NCBI RefSeq assembly: GCF_008843145.1
Contig: NZ_CP030265.1
Span: 3,402,501-3,466,500 of the forward strand
Reading direction: 5' to 3'
DNA length: 64,000 nucleotides
Source: Skermanella pratensis
GTDB taxonomy: Bacteria > Pseudomonadota > Alphaproteobacteria > Azospirillales > Azospirillaceae
Below, piece by piece: positions 52,059 to 60,604 of this stretch. The notes beneath the pieces were generated by a model. The model was not told the DNA's origin. It searched no databases and worked only from the letters and a program-made list of their open reading frames with translations. Position numbers and translations under genes: made by a program. The number at the start of each line of letters is the position of its first letter. Position 1 is the stretch's first letter.

Positions 52059-53387
52059 ATGAGCACCGTCCACGTCGTCGGCGCCGGCATGGCCGGCCTG
52101 GCCGCTGCCGTAGCCCTGTCCGGCAGCGGGCGCCGCGTCATCCTCCACGAGGGTGCCGGACAGGCGGGGGGCCGCTGCCGGTCCCTGCACGACGGCGTGC
52201 TGGATCGGACGATCGACAACGGCAACCACCTGCTGCTGGGCGGCAACCGCGCGGTGTTCGCGCTGCTCGACCGGATCGGCGCCCGCGACCGGCTGGTCGC
52301 CGCGGCGGACCCGGCGGAGTTCCCCTTCCTGGACCTCGGCACGGGGGAACGGTGGGCGTTGCGGCCCAACGACGGCGCCCTGCCCTGGTGGATGCTGGTA
52401 CCGGGCCGCCGGGTTCCCGGCACGCGTCTGCGCGACTACCTGGCGCTGGCCAGGCTGCTGCGGGCACCCGGGCACGCGACGGTGGCGGACTGCCTGGATC
52501 CGGAATCGGTGCTCTACCGACGCCTGTGGGAGCCGCTGGCGGTCGCGGCGCTGAACATCGCGCCGGACCGCGGATCGGCGCGCCTGATGGGCGCCGTCGT
52601 GGCCGAGACCTTCCTGCGCGGCGGTGCTGCCTGCCGGCCCTTCGTCGCCGCGCGGGGCCTGTCCGACACCTTCGTCGATCCGGCGCTGTCCTATCTGGCG
52701 GCACGGGGCTGCGACCTGAGGCTGAAGGCGCGGCTGCGGCGGCTCGTGACGGAAGACGGACGGGTCACGGCCCTGGAGTTCGCCGGCGAGACGGTGGAAC
52801 TGCGGCCGGGCGACGCGGTGGTGCTCGCCCTGCCGCCGGCCGGCGCCGCCGAACTGCTGCCCGGATTGACGGTACCGGAGGCGCATACGGCCATCCTGAA
52901 CGCCCACTACCGGCTGGACCGCCCGGCGGTGCTTCCGGGCGGAAAGATCTTCCTGGGCCTGATCGGCGGGACGGCGGAGTGGCTGTTCGCCCGGGACGAC
53001 GTCGTGTCGGTCACCGTGAGCGCCGCCGACCGGCTGATGGACCGGCCGGCCGAGGAGCTGGCGTCCCTGCTGTGGCGCGACGTCGCGACCGCCTGCGGCC
53101 TGGACCCGGCGATGCCGCCCGCCCGCATCATCAAGGAGAAGCGGGCCACGTTCCGCCAGACCCCGGCCGACTCGGAGCGCCGCCCGGTCGCCGCAACAGA
53201 CCTGCCGAACCTGTCCCTGGCCGGTGATTGGACCGCGACCGGCCTTCCGGCCACCATCGAAGGAGCGATCCGGTCAGGAAACAAGGCCGCCGCCACGGTG
53301 TTAGACTCTTCATCGGCCGAAAGGCCGGCGAGGACCGCGATGCAGGCTTCACAACGGCGCCCGCTCGACATATCTCAACGGGCGTAG
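52059..53387 (+). CDS. hpnE: hydroxysqualene dehydroxylase HpnE
   Basis: This FAD-dependent amine-oxidase/desaturase-like enzyme reduces hydroxysqualene to squalene. The 442-residue protein has the N-terminal dinucleotide motif VHVVGAGMAGLAAAVALSGSG with the downstream GGRCRS, and a C-terminal FAD segment LAGDWTATGLPATIEGAIRSGNKAA. It starts 8 bases after hpnD. The last ~40 residues (after NKAAATVL) are poorly conserved and may be a random tail. It completes the three-enzyme route from FPP to squalene. Confidence 0.94.
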   Translation: MSTVHVVGAGMAGLAAAVALSGSGRRVILHEGAGQAGGRCRSLHDGVLDRTIDNGNHLLLGGNRAVFALLDRIGARDRLVAAADPAEFPFLDLGTGERWALRPNDGALPWWMLVPGRRVPGTRLRDYLALARLLRAPGHATVADCLDPESVLYRRLWEPLAVAALNIAPDRGSARLMGAVVAETFLRGGAACRPFVAARGLSDTFVDPALSYLAARGCDLRLKARLRRLVTEDGRVTALEFAGETVELRPGDAVVLALPPAGAAELLPGLTVPEAHTAILNAHYRLDRPAVLPGGKIFLGLIGGTAEWLFARDDVVSVTVSAADRLMDRPAEELASLLWRDVATACGLDPAMPPARIIKEKRATFRQTPADSERRPVAATDLPNLSLAGDWTATGLPATIEGAIRSGNKAAATVLDSSSAERPARTAMQASQRRPLDISQRA

Positions 53388-53457
53388 CCTCAAGCAAATT
53401 TGCCCCGGCGACCCTTCGCCGCGGCATGTGTCCCGAAAAAAACGAAATGAGGAACCG

Positions 53458-54057
53458 ATGGCCTTTGAACTTCCCCCGCTGCCGTACGCGTATGATGCGC
53501 TGGATCCCTACATGTCGGCGCAGACGCTGCAGTTCCACCACGACAAGCATCATCAGGCCTACGTCACCACCCTCAACAACCTGATCAAGGACACCCCCCT
53601 GGCGGACAAGTCGCTTGAGGAGATCTGCAAGGCGTCCTACGGCGACTCGTCCAAGCAGACCATCTTCAACAATGCCGGGCAGCACTGGAACCACACGCTG
53701 TTCTGGCAGATGATGAAGAAGGGTGGCGGCGGCGCCATTCCGGGCGAGTTGGAGGCCAAGATCAAGGAGGATCTGGGCGGCATCGACCAGTTCAAGGAAG
53801 CCTTCACCCAGGCCGGCATGACGCAGTTCGGCAGCGGCTGGGCATGGCTGGTGGTCGACGGCGGCAAGCTGAAGGTCACCAAGACCCCGAACGGCGAGAA
53901 CCCGCTGGTCCACGGCCAGACCGCCCTGCTCGGCTGCGACGTGTGGGAGCACTCCTACTACCTGGATTACCAGAACCGGCGCGCCGATTACCTCAAGGCG
54001 TACCTGGACAACATGGTGAACTGGGAATTCGTCGCCGAATTGTACAGCAAGGCCTGA
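53458..54057 (+). CDS. sodB: superoxide dismutase [Fe/Mn]
   Basis: It dismutates superoxide to oxygen and hydrogen peroxide. The 199-residue protein has all four metal ligands: His in QFHHDKHHQAYV, His in GQHWNHTLFW, and Asp/His in GCDVWEHSYYLDY. GQFGSGWAWL-type sequence (QFGSGWAWLVV) and the FWxMMKKGGGG region fit Fe-type SodB, though metal preference cannot be fixed by sequence. GAGGAA lies 4 bases before the ATG. A strong bidirectional terminator follows. It is probably cytoplasmic (no signal peptide). Confidence 0.96.
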   Translation: MAFELPPLPYAYDALDPYMSAQTLQFHHDKHHQAYVTTLNNLIKDTPLADKSLEEICKASYGDSSKQTIFNNAGQHWNHTLFWQMMKKGGGGAIPGELEAKIKEDLGGIDQFKEAFTQAGMTQFGSGWAWLVVDGGKLKVTKTPNGENPLVHGQTALLGCDVWEHSYYLDYQNRRADYLKAYLDNMVNWEFVAELYSKA

Positions 54058-54074
54058 CCGGTCTTGAGGAACGG

Positions 54075-54103
54075 AAAAAGGGGCCCGCCGGGCCCCTTTT
54101 TTC
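54075..54103. terminator. bidirectional intrinsic terminator after sodB
   Basis: A GGGGCCC/GGGCCCC stem (54080-54096) with a 3-base loop is flanked by AAAAA on the left and TTTTTT on the right. It works as a rho-independent terminator for sodB and, read from the other strand, for the Mth938-like gene that ends at 54126. Confidence 0.92.
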
Positions 54104-54125
54104 ATACGCCGCGACGCCGGTATCG

Positions 54126-54500
54126 TCAGACGGGCAGGAGGGCCGCGGCGACGCGCCGTTCCTCGGACAGAAGCACGTTGTAGGTACGGCAGGCGGCGCC
54201 CGTCTCCATCACGTCGACGACGATGCCGGACTCGCGCAGTTCGCGGCGGAGCTTGGACGGCAGCAAGCCCATCTTGGGACCGGAGCCGAGCAGAAGAATC
54301 TCCACCGGCGGCTCCGCGCCGCGGATCACGCTGAAGCTCTCGACCGTCAGCTCGGCGAAGCTCCCGGTTTCCCATCCCTGGGTGCGGTCGGGAAACACCA
54401 GAACCGGCCCTTCGTACAGGGTCCCGCTGACCCGGAAGATGCCCGGGCCGTAGGAATCGATGACCTGACGGTCTGCTGGTATCAGCGGCGTCACATCCAT
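54126..54500 (-). CDS. Mth938-like domain protein (DUF498/NDUFAF3 type)
   Basis: This 124-residue protein has the conserved segments IDSYGPGIFRVSGTLYEGPVLVFPD, VEILLLGSGPKMGLLPSKLRRELRESGIVVDVMETGAACRTYNVLLSEERRVAAALLPV, the Mth938 fold. In mitochondria the homologue NDUFAF3 helps assemble complex I; bacterial members usually follow secDF in Alphaproteobacteria, as here. It follows secF by 31 bases. An NDUFAF6-like gene also lies in the window (49325). Confidence 0.9.
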   Translation of the reverse strand: MDVTPLIPADRQVIDSYGPGIFRVSGTLYEGPVLVFPDRTQGWETGSFAELTVESFSVIRGAEPPVEILLLGSGPKMGLLPSKLRRELRESGIVVDVMETGAACRTYNVLLSEERRVAAALLPV

Positions 54501-54531
54501 GATCGTCTCTTTCGGTTCTGTCCGGCCGTGC

Positions 54532-55476
54532 TCAGGCGTTGCCCGCGGCGACCGGCTGATCCTTCTTGCCCGTGCCGCCGGACCGGCCGCGGCGGACGTT
54601 GAGATAGAGCAGCAGCGGAACGGCGACGCAGATGGACGAGTATGTCCCGATGCCGATGCCCCAGATCAGGGCGATGCTGAAGCCGCGGATGACTTCGCCG
54701 CCGAACACCACCAGAGCCAATACCGCCAGCAGCGTGGTCCCGCTGGTGATCAGCGTACGAGCGAGGGTCTGGTTGATCGCGGTGTTCAGCACCGTGGGAA
54801 GGTCGGTGGACTTGTGCCGCCGGAGGTCCTCGCGCACCCGGTCGAACACGACGACCGTGTCGTTGATCGAATAGCCGGCGACCGTCAGCACCGCGGCGAC
54901 CGTGCTCAGGCTGAACTCCATCTGGGTCAGCGCGAAAAGGCCGATCGTGGCGATCACGTCATGGGTCAGCGCCGCGACCGCGGCCACGCCGAACTGCCAT
55001 TCGAACCGGAACGACACATAGGCGAGGATGCCGCCGATCGCCAGGACCACGGCAAGGATGCCGGCCCGGATCAGCTCGTCGCCGACCTGCGGCCCGACGA
55101 ACTCGGTCCTGCGGTACTCGACCGCCGGCCCCAGGGCGCCGCGCACCTGCTCGATCGCCGCCATCTGGGCCGCTTCGTCGCCTTCCTGGTGCGGAATGCG
55201 GATCATGACGTCGCGCGGGCCGCCGAACTCCTGCAGGGTCGCCTGTCCGATACCGAGGCCCGACAGCGTGTTCCGCATGGCGCCGATGTCGGCCGGTCCC
55301 TCCGTGCGCACTTCGATCAGGATGCCGCCGCGAAAATCGATGCCGAAGTTGAGCCCATGGGTGGCGATCACGACGATGGAACCCAGCACCAGAAGCCCGG
55401 AAAGGGCGAAGGCGATCAGCCGGCGGCCGATGAAGTCGATTTTGGTGTTGTCGGGAACGAGACGTATCGGTCGCAT
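54532..55476 (-). CDS. secF: protein translocase subunit SecF
   Basis: The 314-residue protein is part of the SecDF-YajC complex, which pulls preproteins across the inner membrane using proton motive force. Six membrane helices and the conserved GIDFRGGILIEV (~50-61), LTHDVIATIGLFAL and AGYSINDTVVVFDRVREDLRRH blocks are intact. It starts 12 bases after secD. The C-terminal tail is short and basic. Confidence 0.97.
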   Translation of the reverse strand: MRPIRLVPDNTKIDFIGRRLIAFALSGLLVLGSIVVIATHGLNFGIDFRGGILIEVRTEGPADIGAMRNTLSGLGIGQATLQEFGGPRDVMIRIPHQEGDEAAQMAAIEQVRGALGPAVEYRRTEFVGPQVGDELIRAGILAVVLAIGGILAYVSFRFEWQFGVAAVAALTHDVIATIGLFALTQMEFSLSTVAAVLTVAGYSINDTVVVFDRVREDLRRHKSTDLPTVLNTAINQTLARTLITSGTTLLAVLALVVFGGEVIRGFSIALIWGIGIGTYSSICVAVPLLLYLNVRRGRSGGTGKKDQPVAAGNA

Positions 55477-55488
55477 CGGAATTCCGCC

Positions 55489-57063
55489 TTAAATCGGGAT
55501 GGCGCGCGGCCGGGTGCGGCGCAGCCAGGTGACCACCATCAGGCGGGTGACCATGACCGCGGTGAACATGGAGGTCAGGATGCCGATCGCGAGGGTCACC
55601 GCGAACCCCTTGATCGGGCCGGAGCCGAGGCTGAACAGCAGCAGCGCCGCGATCAGGGTCGTCAGGTTGCTGTCGATGATCGTAGTCAGCGCCCGGCTGT
55701 AGCCGGCGTCGATCGCCGCGACCGGGCTTCGGCCGTTCTGCATCTCCTCTCGGATCCGCTCGAAGATCAGCACGTTGGCATCGACCGCCATGCCGATCGT
55801 CAAAATGATGCCGGCGATGCCGGGTAGCGTCAGAGTCGCCTGGAGGATCGAAAGGGCCGCGAAGATCAGGGCGATGTTGAACATCAGCGCAACGTTCGCC
55901 ATCAGTCCGAACAATCCGTAGGACGCACCCATGAAGACGACGACCAGGAGGAGACCCAGCAGGCTGGCGATCTTGCCTGCCTCGATGCTGTCGGCGCCGA
56001 GGCCCGGGCCGACGGTCCGCTCCTCCAGGATCGTGAGCGGTGCGGGGAGCGCGCCCGCGCGCAGCAACAGCGCCAAGTCCTGGGCCGCCTGTACCGTGAA
56101 ACTGCCGGATATCACGCCGCTGCCGCCGAGGATCGGCTCGCGGATGACCGGGGCGCTGATCACCTTCTCGTCCAGCACGATAGCGAAGGGACGGCCGACA
56201 TTGTCGCGGGTCGCGTCGCCGAACCGCCGGGCGCCGATTGAATCGAACTTGAAGCTGACGACCGGCTCGCCGTTCTGGAAGGACGGCTGGGCATCGACCA
56301 GCGTGTCGCCGCCGACGATCACCCGCCGGTTGACGACATAGGTCTGCCCCGGCACCTCCGCCGACGGCAGAAGCTCGGTCCCCGCCGGAAGCTGGCGAGC
56401 GGCCGCGTCGGCGGCGTTGACCGACTGGTCGACGAAGCGGAAATTCAGCTTGGCGGTCTGGCCGATCAGGCGCTTGACCCGCTCGGGGTCCTGCAGGCCG
56501 GGAAGCTGCACCAGGATGCGGTCCTCGCCCTGGCGCTGGATGGTCGGCTCGCGGGTGCCGGTCTCGTCGATACGGCGGCGGATGATCTCGATCGACTGGT
56601 CGACCGCCGACCGCTTGCGCGCCGCCACCGCTGTGTCGGTCAGCCGCGCGCTGATCCGGCCCGCCTCACCGGTCTCCACGGCGAGGTCGCTGTCGAGACC
56701 GCGGGCCAGCTGGTAAGCCCGTTCCCGATCACCCGCATCGCGCACGGCGAAGGTCACGGCACCGTCCTGAACGCCCAGGTCGGTGTAGCCGATCCGGGCT
56801 TCCCGCAGGGCGGTGCGGGCGCTGTCCACCAAACCGTTCAGGCGTTCGGTGATGACGGTGTCGACCTCCACCGCGAGCAGCAGGTGGGAGCCGCCCTGGA
56901 GGTCGAGGCCCAGATTGATGGTCCGGGTGGGCAGCCAACTCGGCAGGCCCTGGCCCATTTCCTCCACGGTCGATCGTGCGAGCAGGTTTGGAGCTGCGTA
57001 GATCACCCCCAGGACACAGACGAGGATGACCAGAACGATCTTCCACTTGGCGAAATGAACCAT
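55489..57063 (-). CDS. secD: protein translocase subunit SecD
   Basis: The 524-residue protein has TM1 at ~8-25, a large P1 periplasmic domain beginning LGLDLQGGSHLLLAVEVD, then five more helices. The conserved DPERVKRLIGQTAKLNFRFVD, ISAPVIREPILGG, and GMAVDANVLIFERIREEMQNG (proton-relay helix with Asp) are complete. Partner of SecF (downstream) and YajC (upstream, 29 bases). Confidence 0.97.
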   Translation of the reverse strand: MVHFAKWKIVLVILVCVLGVIYAAPNLLARSTVEEMGQGLPSWLPTRTINLGLDLQGGSHLLLAVEVDTVITERLNGLVDSARTALREARIGYTDLGVQDGAVTFAVRDAGDRERAYQLARGLDSDLAVETGEAGRISARLTDTAVAARKRSAVDQSIEIIRRRIDETGTREPTIQRQGEDRILVQLPGLQDPERVKRLIGQTAKLNFRFVDQSVNAADAAARQLPAGTELLPSAEVPGQTYVVNRRVIVGGDTLVDAQPSFQNGEPVVSFKFDSIGARRFGDATRDNVGRPFAIVLDEKVISAPVIREPILGGSGVISGSFTVQAAQDLALLLRAGALPAPLTILEERTVGPGLGADSIEAGKIASLLGLLLVVVFMGASYGLFGLMANVALMFNIALIFAALSILQATLTLPGIAGIILTIGMAVDANVLIFERIREEMQNGRSPVAAIDAGYSRALTTIIDSNLTTLIAALLLFSLGSGPIKGFAVTLAIGILTSMFTAVMVTRLMVVTWLRRTRPRAIPI

Positions 57064-57092
57064 GGCTTGCCGATACCTGCCTCTTCGTCTGA

Positions 57093-57536
57093 TTACTTGC
57101 GGCCGAACATCTTGCCGAAACCGCGGGAGGGCCCGGTGGTGTTGTCCTGCACCGGCTCGACGGTCGTCTCGGCGGCCGCGACATCGTTGTCGTCGCCCGT
57201 CGCGGTCCGGCTGCCCTTGGCGGGTTCGGTCTTCGCGAGCACCAGGTTGATCGTGGAGCGAAGCACGCGGACGCGGACGCCCTCGGCGATCTCGACCACC
57301 AGTTCGTCGTCCGCGCCGACCTTCGTGATCGTGCCGACGATGCCGCCGCCGGTGACGACCCGGTCGCCGCGGCGCAACGCCTCGAGCATGGACTTATGCT
57401 CCTTCAGCTTCTTTTGCTGCGGACGAATCAGCAGGAAATAGAAGACGACGAAGATCAGGATCAGCGGCAGAAACGACATCAGACCAGCCGCTCCCGCCCC
57501 ATCCGCGGCCTGTGCATAGGCCGTCGATACGAACAT
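57093..57536 (-). CDS. yajC: preprotein translocase subunit YajC
   Basis: This 147-residue protein has one membrane helix (~20-38, MSFLPLILIFVVFYFLLIRP) followed by the YajC signature RPQQKKLKEHKSMLEALRRGDRVVTGGGIVGTITKV. The tail after residue ~105 is longer than in E. coli YajC (110 residues) and hydrophilic. First gene of yajC-secD-secF-Mth938. Confidence 0.95.
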   Translation of the reverse strand: MFVSTAYAQAADGAGAAGLMSFLPLILIFVVFYFLLIRPQQKKLKEHKSMLEALRRGDRVVTGGGIVGTITKVGADDELVVEIAEGVRVRVLRSTINLVLAKTEPAKGSRTATGDDNDVAAAETTVEPVQDNTTGPSRGFGKMFGRK

Positions 57537-57574
57537 CCGGTGCTCCTCTCGTTATATTCTTGGCGGACCGCGGG

Positions 57575-57602
57575 ACTATAACGGCCCGCGCCCGGGTTGC
57601 AA
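57575..57602 (-). promoter_or_regulatory. candidate sigma70 promoter of yajC-secDF
   Basis: On the minus strand TTGCAA (57602-57597), a 16-base GC-rich spacer and TATAGT (57580-57575) lie about 40 bases before the yajC ATG. Both hexamers match the consensus at four or more positions. Confidence 0.6.
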
Positions 57603-57763
57603 TCGAAACCGGCCAAGACTGGCGATCCGTCCGGAAGTCCTTTCAGGATGACCGACCCGTCTTGTGCTATGCCCGAGCTATGCTAGGGTTTGCCGCCCAT
57701 GCGGCCCGATCGGGCCGACCGGGCTCCACATTCCTACCGCATATGTAGTCAGGTTCCCGGTCA

Positions 57764-58639
57764 GTGCAAACAGCTTCAGACAAAGACGATACATCCCTGC
57801 CCGTCCTGCTCGCCCGAATCGCGGACGCGCTCGAGCGCCTCGCCCCGCCGCCGGCGCCGTCGCCGGACCTGTGCGGGGCCGACGCCTTCACCTGGCACGC
57901 CGAGGGCCGGCGCCTCGTCCCGGTGCCCCAGGTCAACCGGGTGGAGCTGCCGCTCCTCCAGGGCGTCATGCGCCAGCGCGACACCCTGCTGGAGAACACC
58001 CGCCGCTTCGCCGGTGGGCTGCCGGCCAACAACGCGCTGCTGTGGGGCGCGCGCGGCATGGGCAAGAGCTCGCTGGTGAAGGCCGTCCACGCGACGGTAT
58101 CCGAGGAGATGCCGGGTATCCTGGCCCTGGTGGAGATCCACCGGGAGGACATCCCGTCCCTCCCCGAGTTGCTGAACCTGCTGCGCGGCTCGAAGCGCCG
58201 CTTCGTGCTGTTCTGCGACGACCTGTCGTTCGACCATGACGACACCGCGTACAAGTCCCTGAAGGCGGTGCTGGACGGCGGGATCGAGGGCCGGCCGGCG
58301 AACGTCGTGTTCTACGCCACGTCCAACCGGCGCCACCTGATGTCGCGGGACATGATCGAGAACGAGCGCTCGACGGCGATCAATCCCCACGAGTCGGTGG
58401 AGGAGAAGGTGTCGCTGTCGGACCGTTTCGGCCTGTGGCTTGGGTTCCACAACTGCGACCAGCAGACCTTCTTCGCGATGGTCGAGGGCTACGCCGACCG
58501 TTTCGGCCTCGACATGGCTCGGGACCGGCTTCGGGCGGAGGCGATCGAATGGTCGATGACCCGCGGCAGCCGGTCGGGCCGCGTCGCCTGGCAGTTCATC
58601 CAGGACCTGGCCGGCCGTCTGGGGAAGCGTCTCGACTGA
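57764..58639 (+). CDS. DUF815 family AAA ATPase
   Basis: This 291-residue protein has Walker A GARGMGKSS (95-103), Walker B FVLFCDDLSF (~149-158), sensor-like FYATSNRRHLM, and the DUF815 words KAVLDGGIEGRPANVV and ENERSTAINPHESVEEKVSLSDRFGLWLGF. The GTG at 57764 is the start. Members occur next to yajC and the M23 protein gene in Alphaproteobacteria, but their role is not known. Its 3' end overlaps the convergent LysM/M23 gene by 44 bases. Confidence 0.9.
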   Translation: MQTASDKDDTSLPVLLARIADALERLAPPPAPSPDLCGADAFTWHAEGRRLVPVPQVNRVELPLLQGVMRQRDTLLENTRRFAGGLPANNALLWGARGMGKSSLVKAVHATVSEEMPGILALVEIHREDIPSLPELLNLLRGSKRRFVLFCDDLSFDHDDTAYKSLKAVLDGGIEGRPANVVFYATSNRRHLMSRDMIENERSTAINPHESVEEKVSLSDRFGLWLGFHNCDQQTFFAMVEGYADRFGLDMARDRLRAEAIEWSMTRGSRSGRVAWQFIQDLAGRLGKRLD

Positions 58640-59933
58640 CGCGCCGCTCGCCGGCGAGGTGGTCGCGCGGGTCCATCGCCCGGTTGGACTTGCGCAGTTC
58701 GAAATGGAGCTGCGGCGAGGAGACGTTGCCGGTGCTGCCGACGGTGCCGATCTTCTGCCCGCGCTTCACCGTGGCGCCGCGATCGACCAGCATCTCGTCC
58801 AGGTGGGCGTAGGCGCTCATCCAGCCGTCGGCGTGCCGGATCAGCAGCAGGTTGCCGAAACCGCGCAGTTCGTTGCCGGCATAGGCCACCACGCCGTTCT
58901 CCGCCGCCACGACGGTGGTGCCCTTCGGCGCGCTGATGTTCAGCCCGTCATTGTGAAGGCCGCCCGGCTTGGGTCCGAACTCCGACAGGATGGTCCCCCT
59001 GACCGGCCATTGGAAGCGGCCGGAACTGCGAGGTTCCGGCGTTTCGATGGCGGGCGGGCGGGCCGCGGCCACGGGAGGAGCTGCCGCGGGCGGTGCCGGG
59101 ACCGCCGGAGCGGGCGCGGCCTGCGCCGGCTTGACCGGAACCCGGGGTACCGGCCGTGCTGCCGCCGGCGCGGTCGGAGGCTCAAGCGCGGCGACCTGTC
59201 CGCCCGGCATCGGTGGCGGCGGCAGTGTCGGCACCGGTGCCGGAGGGGGCTGGACCGGAGCGGGCGCGGCCACGACCGGCGGGGCGGGAACCGGCTGCGG
59301 AGCAGGCGTGGGCAAAGGGCCGGACTGGACGGCTCCGTACCCCGGACGCGGCGTATAGGCCGGATACTGCGGCTGAGGCGCTGGTTGTGGGGCCGGCTGG
59401 ACCGCCGGAGGAGGAAGCGCCTGTGCGGAGACGGTCGGACGCGGGGCCGCCTCCGGCGGCCGGCTCGCCCCCACCGCATTCCGCTGGCCCACGTCCGCGG
59501 CCGGAGCCTGGGCGACCAGGGTGGCCGGGCCGCCGGGCAACCGGAGTTGCTGGCCGATCTTGATCGCGAAGGGTTCCTTCAACCCGTTCGTGCGCGCCAG
59601 TTCGGACATGCCGACCTGGTGCATGCGGGAGATGCTGGACATCGTGTCGCCGCGCTGAACGGTGTAGAACCGGGCGGACGGCAGCCGGAGCCGCTGGCCG
59701 ATCGCAAGCGCATAGGGGGCCTTCAGGCCGTTCAGGTCGATCACCTCGCGCATCGGCACATTGTACCGCCGCGCGATCTCGTAGATGTTGTCGCCCCGCG
59801 CGACGGTGATCATGCCCGGTGCCGAGGGCGCCGGCTGCTCCTGGTAGATCGACACGGGCGCCGGCGCATCGGCGCGCGTACAGCCCGCGATGGCGAGGGC
59901 GGCCATGAGGGCCAGACGTTTTCCCGGTCTCAT
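58596..59933 (-). CDS. LysM/M23 murein hydrolase-like lipoprotein (NlpD type)
   Basis: The protein has 445 residues. A lipoprotein signal ends at Cys (~18, AIAGC). Two LysM modules follow (~41-85 and ~92-135; VARGDNIYEIARRYNV, VQRGDTMSSISRMHQV), then ~170 residues of Pro/Ala-rich linker and a C-terminal M23 domain (FGPKPGGLHNDGLNIS, AYAHLDEMLVDRGATVKRGQ, SSPQLHFELRK). The first metal ligand His is seen in LHNDG and the HxH pair appears as LHFE with preceding H elsewhere absent, so activity is uncertain; NlpD itself is an inactive activator of amidases. Position after surE-pcm is the NlpD position. Confidence 0.87.
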   Translation of the reverse strand: MRPGKRLALMAALAIAGCTRADAPAPVSIYQEQPAPSAPGMITVARGDNIYEIARRYNVPMREVIDLNGLKAPYALAIGQRLRLPSARFYTVQRGDTMSSISRMHQVGMSELARTNGLKEPFAIKIGQQLRLPGGPATLVAQAPAADVGQRNAVGASRPPEAAPRPTVSAQALPPPAVQPAPQPAPQPQYPAYTPRPGYGAVQSGPLPTPAPQPVPAPPVVAAPAPVQPPPAPVPTLPPPPMPGGQVAALEPPTAPAAARPVPRVPVKPAQAAPAPAVPAPPAAAPPVAAARPPAIETPEPRSSGRFQWPVRGTILSEFGPKPGGLHNDGLNISAPKGTTVVAAENGVVAYAGNELRGFGNLLLIRHADGWMSAYAHLDEMLVDRGATVKRGQKIGTVGSTGNVSSPQLHFELRKSNRAMDPRDHLAGERRVSRDASPDGRPGPG

Positions 59934-59938
59934 GGCGG

Positions 59939-60604
59939 TCAAGACGTGCGGGCGCGGGCGACCGGAACCGGAACCGGTTCGGGAAGCAGGGGCACGAATC
60001 GTACGGGCCACAGTTCCTCCCTGTGCAGGCCGGTTTCGGTGCGGCGGATGCGATAGACCCGCTGGTCGCGCCGGTCGGTTCCCAGCGGTACGACCATGAC
60101 GCCGCCGATCGCGAGCTGATCCGTCAGGTCCTTCGGGACAGTGCCGTCGGCGGCGGCGGTGACCAGGATCCGGTCGAACGGAGCCTGCTCGGGCCAGCCC
60201 TTGGTACCGTCGCCCGCGCGGGTGGTGATGTTGTGCAGCCCGAGTTGGTGGAACCGGGCCTCGGCGTCGCGCAACAGCGGACGGTGCCGCTCGATCGTGT
60301 AGACCCGCCGGGTCAGCCGCGACAGGACCGCCGCCTGATAGCCGGACCCGGTGCCGATCTCCAGCACCTTGAGCCTGTTATGCAGTTCCAGCGCCTGGGT
60401 CATCATGGCGACCACCAGCGGCTGGCTGATCGTCTGGCCGGAGCCGATCGGCAGGGCCATGTCCTCGTAAGCCTGGTCGAGAAAAGAGGGCGGGACGAAA
60501 GCTTCGCGCGGCAATCGCTCGATCACGGCCAGTACCGCCGTGTCGGTCACGCCCGACCGGCGAAGCTGCATGATCAGGCGGATCTTTCGCGCGTCGATGC
60601 TCAA
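59939..60604 (-). CDS. pcm: protein-L-isoaspartate O-methyltransferase
   Basis: It methylates L-isoaspartyl residues so that damaged proteins can be repaired. The 221-residue protein has motif [19 protein letters not shown] and the upstream [25 protein letters not shown], both diagnostic for Pcm, and post-motif [23 protein letters not shown]. The start is TTG 60604, which overlaps the surE stop (TTGA); ATG 60571 is an alternative inside the conserved part. The frame ends 5 bases before the LysM/M23 ATG. Confidence 0.93.
   Translation of the reverse strand: MSIDARKIRLIMQLRRSGVTDTAVLAVIERLPREAFVPPSFLDQAYEDMALPIGSGQTISQPLVVAMMTQALELHNRLKVLEIGTGSGYQAAVLSRLTRRVYTIERHRPLLRDAEARFHQLGLHNITTRAGDGTKGWPEQAPFDRILVTAAADGTVPKDLTDQLAIGGVMVVPLGTDRRDQRVYRIRRTETGLHREELWPVRFVPLLPEPVPVPVARARTS

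Noticed and set aside
50367-52907. Long minus-strand frame opposite hpnCDE
   Set aside because: Compositionally biased Arg/Pro/Gly translation, shadow of three well-defined enzymes.
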